Below the pieces are notes generated by a model, which saw only the letters and a program-made list of their open reading frames with translations, ran no database searches and had not been told where the DNA came from. From Dipteronia dyeriana (lineage: Eukaryota > Streptophyta > Magnoliopsida > Sapindales > Sapindaceae): 64,000 bases of DNA. This document shows positions 55,535-64,000 of the stretch, one piece after another. The stretch's first letter is position 1; the number at the start of each line of letters is the position of its first letter. The position numbers and the translations under genes are program-made. The stretch covers positions 20,904,501 to 20,968,500 of the forward strand of contig CM065295.1 in assembly GCA_032871835.1 (NCBI GenBank), in the 5' to 3' direction.

Positions 55535-57646
55535 CTAAGGTAGGGCTGGAGATTTAGAAACCTTCCCAATACTCGGGTCATACACCATCTCATACTCACG
55601 AAGGAGACTCTCATTCGAAGGCCAGGTGATTGTATCCATCGAGTCATCTATCCATTCACTGTAATCCATTCTAGGGACCGGTCCAACGTCAGGTTTCAAC
55701 CCCTCCACACCAGCCTCCTGACTAGCATAAAAAGTTGAAAAAGAATGCTCCGACGAGACCTCCAAATGCATAGGATAAGGCTCTTTACCTTGGCTAAGAA
55801 ATTATGCTCTCCATTCCTTCATCGGAGTCCGAAGAGATTCCAAGGACCGGTCTATATGGTTTTTGATCGATAACTCCCAGTTGGCTCGAGCCTTGCCAGT
55901 CACTTGATTTTTAACTTTGAAGAATTCACCAGCCGAGACTAACCCTCACTGAAACTTCCTAAAAAGTAGGGCATCATAGGTTGTGGACCTCTTAAATTGA
56001 TCAACCCCTTGAACTTCAAGTTCCAGCCTTGCCTCATTCGAAAGGGATTCAAAGGTCAGGGTCTGGCGCTCAAGGTCTTTAATTTTTTACTCGTATGACG
56101 ATCTGGCCTGCTCAGCCTCTTGTTCAGCTTTAAGCATCGACTCCTGGGCAGTAAACAGTAAATTTTGGAAGGATACAACCTTCTCTTTTGCAATGGAAGC
56201 TCTCTCCTCGGCCTCCATTTGTTTAGCCAAGCAATGATCAGTAAATTCTTGGGCAGAGGTTACCTCCCTTTGATTAGGCCACCTCAATCCGAGCACGGTT
56301 GTCCTCACTCTTCTTCAATTGAGCTTCAAGACGTCTTATCCGATCAGCTTGATGTTGTTGTGTCTGAACAAACTCAGCAAACTTAGCAACCACCTGCAGG
56401 GAAGAATCAGTTAAAAAATCTAAGACAAGCACTAAGGCAAGGGTCGGGATAGAAAACTTACGTAAGACGCACTATAGAAAATCTTTTCAAGACGATTAGT
56501 CGGGGAACCATTCCTGAAACGGCTCCAGTAGTCATCCCCAATAAAAGCCCGACCAGATGACATTGTCCTTAACATATCTTTGTGGGTAGGACATGTGGGA
56601 TTACCCCGAGGATCCTACTTCTACATCCGTAACTTCAGTGGGTAAAGAATCTTTATTCATATTGACCGAAGTGTCCACTCCTCCCAAAGGTGCCTCAGCC
56701 TGGACACTCGGGGAAACTCCAGCATCGGCGTCATCTTCACTTGATTCAACAAATGACACCACCCGAGGAATCTTTTAAAGACGAGCAGGAGAGTCAGCTG
56801 CCTTCCTTTTCTCAACCAGAGTACGGTGGAAGCCGAGGTCAACCGCATGATCTTCTTGATCTTCAATAATATCTTGAAAGGATTCAAAAAGATTAGAATG
56901 GAATTTAGCTTGGTCATCAGGGGGTACCCTAACTCTTTCCTTATCTCCAAACTGCTCGGTAAGAACTTCATTGACCAGGGAGCTAGCTTCACCGGACATT
57001 GTACCACTAGAATGCCCTCCCTGTTTGCCTTCATTCTCAGACACCCTCCGAGAACTATTGGTTCCAAAAAGGCCACTCGGACCACTTGACTCCCCCATGG
57101 TCAACTGAATGACTTCAGGAATGTACTCAGGAATTTGCTCGTCAGTTTCACTGAAATCCTCATCCGACTCATCATAAGGCGAAGCAACCCCTTCCTTATT
57201 TTGACCAGAAGCTTCTTTACGACTCGCTTGAACAATCGATTTTACCTAGCGAGCCTGAATTTCACAGACGATGGCTACATCATACACTAAATACAAACAA
57301 GTTAGAAAAGAGAACAAGATGAGAAAAATAAGAGCGAGAAAATTATACTTACGTCGTTTACGATAATCTGAAATCTGAGTAAAAAAGCCAAGTTTAATCA
57401 TTTTCTTCTCATTAAAAAGATAGGACTTGATTTCCCATGTTTGAGAACCATACGATTACTCTGATGTTTTCCCATCCTAGATCGAAGAGGAACCCTATGA
57501 TCAGAAATGAGAGACTCGGAACTGGAAGAAGATTCAGAACTAGAAATTAAACGAACGTCGGGATAAAACCCGGAAACATCAACATCTAAAAAACTAGGCT
57601 CGTCGGGAGGGATTTCCCCCAATAACCTACGAACACAAGAAACCAA
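55535..57646 (-). pseudogene. Antisense gene of a Tat-type Gypsy element, intron-containing, decayed
   Basis: Minus-strand reading segments run from 57646 (VSCVRRLLGEIPPDEPSFL, Ser/Glu-rich SSSESSSSSES), through 57104-56775 (Ser/Gly-rich, then FHSNLFESFQDIIEDQEDH), FIGDDYWSRF near 56520, a coiled coil 56393-56087 (DRIRRLEAQLKKSEDN, KQMEAEERASIAKEKV), to 55771-55535 (MDYSEWIDDSMDTITWP). Canonical splice sites bound a 68-bp intron at 56394-56461 (SASY|GTAAGT...CTGCAG|VVAK), and a donor GTAAGTAT near 57353 with acceptor TTTAG near 57288 suggests another. Tat/Retand elements are known to carry an extra antisense ORF between pol and the 3' LTR. A frameshift after ARIEVA shows it is no longer intact. 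Confidence 0.6.
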
Positions 57647-58240
57647 TTGGAAATATCCACGCTCAAGCGCTTCGAAAGCTATAACAAAAAGGTGATGTCG
57701 TCAAACGGGATCCATTTGAACTGACCTTTAAAGCAGATGTAAAGAAATTAGGAAAAGCTTCGATGAAGAATCCTTCGTGGGTAAGAAAAGCCTGGGTTAT
57801 TTGCTTCTGTCTGTGAAAAATGAACCAGAACAGCCTCTTTCCAGTTTAAATAGGCTATTCAAAAAGTCGAAGACATGAAACCCTAGGGTCTCAAAAAGCG
57901 GGAAAAATCAAAATGATTTTATGACGTAGGCGACGTATCGGATTTTATGACTTAGGCGACGTATCAGATAATCCACAAGTCACATCTTATAAATGCTATC
58001 AGAGAAATCGAGCAGTTAAAGGACACGTGTCATGGAAAGAATTGACCAAGCTGTCAAAGTTTCAAAACATCATAATCATTGGGATCTCGCGTGAAGGGAC
58101 AAATTGCACATGCATGGTAACTATTAAAACATGTCATGTGAAGCATTGTTTAAGGGTTATCCATGTATTAATGAGGCATAAAAGGTCAAAAGGTCGATTA
58201 AAATACTTTTGGCAAGAACAAAATCCTACTCGGTAAAAAT

Positions 58241-58255
58241 ATTTTAAGGGGGTAT
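58241..58255 (+). other. Polypurine tract before the Gypsy 3' LTR
   Basis: ATTTTAAGGGGGTAT ends at the TG of the LTR start; a G-rich purine run at this place primes plus-strand synthesis in LTR elements. Confidence 0.7.
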
Positions 58256-59120
58256 TGTTATATGTATATTTTTTGGATTGTACACGTCACTGACCGGTAG
58301 GACAATCCCTTAAAAAATTGCCAGATTGACATCCGAGTTGGCGTCTAGAAGATACCCTTCAAGACATTATAAAGGAATAAGAACTCGAGTAAGTCTGAAC
58401 ACGGGTATTCGGCACGTTGTGTCCTACTCGGGATAGAGTACTTAGCACGTTAGGTACTACTCTGGACAATACGGGAAATCCGAATAAAGAAATCCAGCAC
58501 ACGATTCACACGTGGATAAATCAAGAATCATGCTCCAATACACAAGACATTTGTATCAAAGGAAGCTTCTAGAAAGATAATACACCAAACAGGAAGCAAA
58601 TCCGAATCAGGCAACGACTCTATCATTCTAGAAGATTGCACATCGATTAGGAGAATAAAATCCTAAATCAGATTGTGTAATTAGAGTCCCACGAAGATTC
58701 AGATTCAACCAAAAGGATCTCTGAAACAGGAAAGAAGATAAAGACGATTCCAACGAGCAACCAATCGTAATTAAATACATATTCTTTTCCTTACTTATAC
58801 AACAAGGATTAGGGTTCTATGCATGTATAAATAGACCCATAATCTCATTGTTGAGGGAGATATAGAATGATATATACAAAAAAAATCACTACAAGAGAGA
58901 TAAAAAGAGACCGAATGGTGTCATTCTTCATTTAAATAGTGGATTTGGCTTGGTTATGTATTTAGCCACTCGTGGACATTTCTCCGATCACCGGAGTTTT
59001 ACCACGTAAACTCGTGCCTTAATAATTTCAATTGCATTCTCTTTCTCTTTCTCTTTTGACAGGTCATAACCAACTCCAAAACTGTTGACTTTTTTATCCA
59101 TCGAGAAATCAAAGTCAACA
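58256..59120 (+). repeat. 3' LTR of the Tat-type Gypsy remnant
   Basis: 865 bp, TGTTATATG...AAAGTCAACA. TATA-like TGTATAAATAGACCC at about 58824-58838; GGAGTTTTACCACGTAAACTC at 58990-59010 in the R/U5 part. The end is set by the resumption of block repeat homology at GTAATGGATTTATTTTA (59121), which corresponds to 36014 in block B. A matching 5' LTR is not present in the window. 59040-59066 is a CTTTCTCTTT tract. Confidence 0.75.
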
Positions 59121-59480
59121 GTAATGGATTTATTTTATCAAAAATATTTCCAATTTGCTGTAGAATTTTAGTAATTATAGAATGATAATTTTGTTCAGAA
59201 TCACTAATTTTCATCAGTGGGAATTAAAGCAAAAATCTCAACCGGTGATAATTAGTAATCCCGTATGAATTTTTTATTTAGGATATCATATTAAAATGTT
59301 ACTCATAAATTAAAATGTCATTTATTCAATCATTTTCTTTTTCCAATTTCCAATAGTTGTTCCCAGTCCCATCACTTAAATAATTGTATAAATATGTATT
59401 TTAATCAACTTAACTCTCAACGCTTATAGAAACATAATGATATTAGTTAAAAATAATGCTACTTTGCCTATCTAAAATTC
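59121..59480. repeat. Block repeat C (third, partial copy)
   Basis: Matches 36014-36345 of block B: AATGGATTTATTTTA, GTAGAATTTTAGTAATT, TTCAGAATCACTAATTT, CTCAACCGGTGATAATTA, ACTCATAAATTAAAATGTCA, CCCATCACTTAAATAATTGTATAAA. It is bounded on the left by the Gypsy LTR and on the right by the LINE. Confidence 0.65.
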
Positions 59481-59489
59481 TAGATATTG

Positions 59490-62400
59490 AATTAATGGTG
59501 GCTTGGTGCAGAAGATAATAAAAATCATTTTTCATTAAAACTGCACGATGTGGCATATCTTATTTACTATACCAATTTCCTTGTTAAAAAATTAGCAATT
59601 CGGGAAGGGATAGTATCGAAAGATAAAAAAATTTGGGTTGTTAAAACTTTTAGTAGTATGACCCAACAATTTTGGGAATCCATAAATGAATGTATTGCAG
59701 ATAAGATTACGACGCTCTCCAGTAAATTGAGGGAGTGGAATAAATAAGAGTTTTGTTGTATTTTTTAGAGGAAAAGGCGATTATTAGCTAGATTGCAAGG
59801 GGTACAGAGAAGTCTAGGTGTCAATTTATGATATGTCTTGCTAAGCTTGAGGCCAAACTTCAAGAGGAGTATAGTCAAATTATTGAGCAAGAGGAGACGT
59901 TTTGGCTTCAAAAATCTAGAGTTACATGGCTCAAAGAGGGAGACAAGAACACCCAATTTTTTTCATATGGCCACTATGATCAGGAGATGGTATAATAAAC
60001 TGGGAAGGTTAAAAGATGAAGATGGTATCTGGCAGAGTGATAGAAAAGTCATGAAGAAAATTACAATTGACTATTTTATGATGATCTTTGCTACTAAACC
60101 TGTACTGGATTATTCTGAGAACTTACCGAGAGGCTTCCCCGATATCGGAAATGAGAACTTAGTGAATATTACTAGAGATGTCAATGAGTAGGAAGTGAAG
60201 GCTGCACTTTTTAGTAGTGGTGGGCTCAAAGCGCCTGGTTCAGATGGTCTCCCTGCCTCTTTTTACCATAATCAATGGGAAGTTTGTAAGTCGGATTTAG
60301 TCACTTATGTGCGAAATAGTTTTAAGACATGTACATTTCCTGTAGAACTAAACCACACTAGTATTGCTCCTATCCCTAAGGTACCTAGTCCTCTTGATAT
60401 GACTCAACTCAGGCCCATCAGTTTATACAATACCACCTATAAGATTATTAGCAAAATCATTGTGCAGAGACTAAGACCTCTGCTACCAGATCTTATTAGC
60501 CCTAATCAAGTTGCCTTCATTTTAGGGAGACAAATTCAGGATAACATAGTGGTTGTTCAAGAAATTCTTCATAAGTTTAAACTTATGAATGGTAAGAAAG
60601 ATTATGTTGCCTGGAAGATTGATCTTGCCAAAGCTTATGACAGACTGCAATGGAGCTTCATTAGAGGTGTGTGTATGGAAGTTGGTATTGGTGGTAAACT
60701 CCTGGATCTAATCATGTGGTGTATTACTAGTGTCAGACACAGGGTCAACCTAAATAGGGAAACCACTAAGTCTTTTAGTCTGGGAGCTGGCATTAGATAA
60801 GATGACCCTCTCTAGCCTTATTTATTTGTCCTTTGTATGAAAAAGCTCTCTCACATAATTAATCAAAGATTAACTTTAGGGACTTGGAAATGTGTTATAA
60901 TCTTTGGGGGGGAAGCCCTGAGGTTTCACATTTATTTTTTGTTGATGATCTGATTCTTTTTGGTCAAGCTACACGTACCCAAGCAGAAGTTACGAGAGAT
61001 TGTAATTCTGCGATATTTCTGGATAGCAAATCAGTTTCCTTAAATCTAGAGTGTTTTGTTCTAAGAACATGAAAGATAATGATATTTGTACCATTGCCAG
61101 ATTGTGTGGTTCCCCTCTCACAAAGTATTTAGGTAACTATCTGGGAGTGCCTCTTATTCATTACAGAATAAAAATATAAACTTACAGGGGTCTTATTGAG
61201 AAGACTCAGAAAAGATTGTCTACTTGGAAAAGTGACACTCTGTCTCTTACTGGGCGTGCCACACTTATCAAAGTTGTCACTGCTGCTCTTCCCATATATA
61301 CGATGCAATCAGTGAAGCTTCATAGTGAAACTTGTTTAGAGTTGGATCGTATTAATATGAAATTCCTATGGCGAGATACTGACACCAAGAATGCGGTCCA
61401 CCTTGTTAAATGGGACACTGTTTGCCAACCAAAAAGAAATAGTGGTTTGGGTCTAAAGAAAATGAAACATATGAACCAAACTCTTCTTGCTAAAAAGAGT
61501 TGGCGGATGCTTTAAGGTGAAAATGGTATGTGGTGTTAGCTCTTTCAATGTAAGTATCTCAAGAACCGAATCATTTGTAATCCTGATTTGAAGAAAAGCA
61601 CAGGCTCTTCGAACATCTGGAAAGGTATTGAGTATGGGGCTAAGATTGTAGAAAAAGGGATTCAATGGAGAATTGGAAAGGGTGACTGTGTTAAGTTCTG
61701 GCTTGATCTATGGGTTACAGAAGTGGGTAGGCTTAAGGAGCATGCCATTGTGGAGATCTAGGCGGATGATCATCAATTTATTGTGGGTAATTTTTTGGCC
61801 AATGGTTGTTGATAGGTTGAGCAGCTTGGGACAGTTTCACCTTGGGATATTGTTTACAAAATATGTAGTTTGCATGTTGGTAGAAGGCATAGTGGTGAGG
61901 ATAGTATTTTTTGGAGATGGAGTAACAATGGTGAGTATTCAGTTAAGACCGCTTATTGTGGTCTCATTGAAGATGTTAGTAGTCCTTTATGGAAATGGAG
62001 ATTCATTTGGAGCTTGAGAATCCCTCCTAGAGTCCAACATTTTCTTAGGATGATGCTCCATGACAGATTACTTACTAATCACCAAAGGGTCAGATGTGGT
62101 TTTGATACTGATATGTCTTGTCCGAGATGTGAGGCTGGTATCGAGGATACTGATCATTTGCTTCGTGGTTGTAGGTTCTCTACTGGAATTTGGGAGACGG
62201 TTTTGAAGGACACCAATCTGACAGTGTCGCTTGAGGAAAGATTCAAAGGCTGGTTGTATGGTAATTTGTATGATAAGAATTTGGCTAAGGATAATATCCC
62301 CTTTGTTTTAATATTTACAATAACTCTCTAGTTTCTTTGGAAATGGAGGTGTGATAAGGTTTTTGTCCCAAACTTTGTGTTACCCTAAGCCCTTACATGA

Positions 62401-63056
62401 TTATTGAACATCATGCTAAAGACTGGTGGGCGGCTAATTCTACTGATATCAGTAGAGCCATGACTCATATTTTAGTCTCTTGGGCATCTCTTACGAAAAA
62501 TTGGGTGAAACACAACATTGATGGTAGCTGTAACAGTGAGTCTAGTGTCATAACTGTGGGGGATGTCCTACGAAATAATAAAAAAGGATGGATCAAAGGC
62601 TCTGTGATGAATATAGGGCTAGGGAATGTCCTGGAAGCTGAACTATGAGGTATGTTCGAAGGGCTAAATATGGTCTGGAATGATGGGTTCAAGAATGTTG
62701 TTGCTGAAACAGATTCCGGTTGTGTTGCTCAACTTTTTAACAATGAAACTAGTCCTAATCACCTATTTTTCAGCCTCATTCAGAGTTACAGAAAGATCAT
62801 CAACAGGGATTGGAGATGTGTTGTTCAACATATTTATAGAGAAGGAAATTCCCTTGCGGATGGTCTTGCTCATTTGGGGCACAAGATGGAGATGGGGTTA
62901 AGGTTCTTCGACAGGCCATCTGATGCGATAAGAGACATTTTTGATTTTGATGGTAAAGGCATTAACCGTGTTAGGCAGTGCTCTTTGAGCAATATGCCAT
63001 TTTCTTAGTCCTTTTTCTTTTCTGAGTTTTGCCCTCCTCTATACCAAAAAAAAAAC
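59490..63056 (+). mobile_element. 5'-truncated L1-type LINE with RNase H
   Basis: A non-LTR element lacking the endonuclease region. It begins within the linker before RT and ends after RNase H with a short A-run (ATACCAAAAAAAAAAC, 63041-63056). TTCTAG occurs at both edges (about 59487-59492 and 63057-63062) and may be a target duplication. Coding is broken by several stops and frameshifts (see the pol entry). It sits next to block repeat C. Confidence 0.85.
59760..63008 (+). pseudogene. LINE reverse transcriptase / zinc-binding / RNase H polyprotein, disrupted
   Basis: From the left: linker with FWLQKSRVTWLKEGDKNTQFF in two frames (59838-59975); RT from 60195 (LKAPGSDGLPASFYHNQW, LNHTSIAPIPKV, LRPISLYNTTYKIISKI, FILGRQIQDN, KIDLAKAYDRLQW), then FVDDLILFGQ (60937-60966; usually FADD). 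The maturase-like part is at 61216-61515 (WKSDTLSLTGRATLIK). The zf-RVT domain has CPRCEAGIEDTDHLLRGC (about 62119-62175). RNase H runs from 62505 (VKHNIDGSC) through ETDSGCVAQLF and IYREGNSLADGLAHLG. Stops at 60189, 60798, 62646 and frame changes near 60880, 61070, 61515 and 62330 abolish a full product. The AYDRLQW Asp and RNase H Asp/Glu residues are still visible. Confidence 0.88.
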
Positions 63057-63118
63057 TTCTAGCACTTTTGACGAAATGAGATTGGTTTGTAGTAAAACTA
63101 TTCACACATGTACTATGA

Positions 63119-63564
63119 GAGTATCTCCAATGTAAAAATGACTTGCATATGAATTATTGCTGACATGACAACAATGTCAAGAGACTTGCTTCCTATATGA
63201 CATAAATATGGATTTGATAGACGATCAATTTAAAATTTGGCCTCCAATGCTTCCGTTTAAAACACATTTTGTTTTAATGATGTGTCCAATTTTATTTCTT
63301 TTTTTATATTTTATTTCCTTACCAAAACTAGATAAACAATTAATTTCAATTTTAAATGTTTGCTGAGTCAACCTAAAAAAGGGTTATGCAACAGGCCGTC
63401 TGAAAGTAGACGGTCATGTTGACAATGTCTAATATTTTTTTTGTCAAGTCAACTTGAGGTTGAATATGCATGGCTACATTGGAGAAAGATTTTTTAACAG
63501 AATATCTATTAATCCTACGTGGTATTGTTTTCTTTCACAAGTCACTCTTGCGTTGGAGATGCTC
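63119..63564. mobile_element. MITE with GAGTATCTCCAA / TTGGAGATGCTC termini
   Basis: 446 bp with ~27-bp inverted ends: GAGTATCTCCAATGTAAAAATGACTTG left, and the inverse of the right end GAGCATCTCCAACGCAAGAGTGACTTG. The interior is AT-rich with TCAAGTCAACTTGA-like dyads (63434-63447) and no ORF. GAGCATCTCCAA termini are a common plant MITE end. The target duplication is unclear. Confidence 0.7.
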
Positions 63565-63573
63565 TAAGGGTAC

Positions 63574-63640
63574 GGGGTTCGAATCCTCCTTTCCCTAAAA
63601 AATCCCAATTTATGTAAAAGCGTAATATTTCAAAAAAAAA
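63574..63640 (+). mobile_element. tRNA-related B-box fragment with A-rich tail
   Basis: GGTTCGAATCC at 63576-63586 is a perfect Pol III B box. CTCCTTTCCCTAAAAAATCCC follows, then an A-run (63630-63642). The upstream half with the A box is missing or replaced by the MITE, so this is a SINE 3' piece, not a tRNA gene. Confidence 0.45.
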
Positions 63641-63644
63641 AATT

Positions 63645-64000
63645 AGCACTTTTGGATGTTGCTTTTGTGAAACTAGCACCTAGTTAATAATTTAAGTGAG
63701 GCACTTGTTTTTTCTACTTAAAACTTAATGGGTCTAGATTGAATTCATTAAATTGTTTTATTTGTTTTTTTTAATTAAGGGAAAACTTCACTAAAACACC
63801 TACTTTTTGGTGAAATATCACATATTTAAACGATTTTATCATATTAGCAACTTTAGTCCCTTATTTTTTAAAATACATCACTTTAGTCATTCAGTTAGTC
63901 AAACATAATATAACTAAGGTTATTTTAGTTTTTTTCATAATAACATATAACAATAAAATAAAATAAAAACTTTGAAAAAAATCAATGGATCTCCATCACT
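63645..64000. other. AT-rich DNA to the window edge
   Basis: No gene seen. TTAGCACTTTTGGATG here repeats CTAGCACTTTTGACG at 63058, so the LINE flank may be duplicated. AATATCACATATTTAAACGAT...AGCAACTTTAGTCCCTTA looks like the start of another repeat running out of the window. Confidence 0.35.

Noticed and set aside
63560..63600. A tRNA gene, suggested by GGTTCGAATCC
   Set aside because: Only the B box is present; no acceptor stem, A box or anticodon arm can be formed with the upstream sequence.

Overview
The window is nuclear DNA from a flowering plant, most likely a eudicot. Coding regions are split by GT-AG introns, the intergenic DNA is very AT-rich, and the recognisable content is plant-specific: an RGLG ubiquitin ligase, a Golgi PMT methyltransferase, an F-box/LRR relic, Copia and Gypsy LTR elements, an L1-type LINE and many MITEs. 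The species cannot be named from the sequence. No rRNA or intact tRNA gene was seen.

Only two genes look intact. (1) An RGLG1/2-type E3 ubiquitin ligase on the minus strand (CDS 1574-5572, 11 coding exons plus an upstream non-coding leader exon), with a copine/VWA domain, a C-terminal RING and an N-myristoylation signal. (2) A PMT9-like S-adenosylmethionine-dependent methyltransferase on the plus strand (CDS 23565-27463, 7 exons). All splice phases close in both genes. They act in different compartments (plasma membrane ubiquitin signalling; Golgi pectin/polysaccharide methylation), and no joint pathway is implied.

Layout. 130-1130: DNA transposon with long terminal inverted repeats (TIRs). 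1570-6450: RGLG gene. 6640-7200: MITE candidate. 7.2-14.3 kb: AT-rich DNA with three copies of one non-autonomous element, one carrying a nested MULE-like insertion, plus a foldback. 14.8-22.9 kb: an F-box/LRR gene on the minus strand, broken by a 5.6-kb Ty1/Copia element with both LTRs, PBS and a perfect 5-bp target duplication. 23.0-27.5 kb: PMT9-like gene. 27.7-37 kb: SINE-like piece, a block repeat, a TIR element whose left end is exactly triplicated (3 x 349 bp), a second MULE-like element with palindromic dyads, hairpin MITEs and microsatellites. 37.6 kb: first-exon fragment of a Cys-containing plant gene. 39.8-43.0 kb: candidate solo LTR carrying an hAT-type foldback element. 43-47.8 kb: tandem arrays and an ~850-bp giant foldback. 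47.8-50.1 kb: truncated minus-strand Copia. 50.1-53.5 kb: SIRE-like Copia 5' part. 53.5-55.05 kb: LTR-like block. 55.1-59.1 kb: Tat-type Gypsy remnant with an antisense gene and 3' LTR. 59.5-63.05 kb: 5'-truncated LINE with RNase H. 63.1-63.6 kb: MITE.

The most unusual object is the hAT-type element at 39818-40591. Its two inner arms each carry an exact plant snRNA upstream sequence element followed 32 nt later by a TATA box, in divergent orientation. The right arm runs into a U1-like 5' end at the expected distance. It looks like a captured, mirrored Pol II-type snRNA promoter inside a mobile element. Functional claims are inference from sequence only; no database search or folding program was run.
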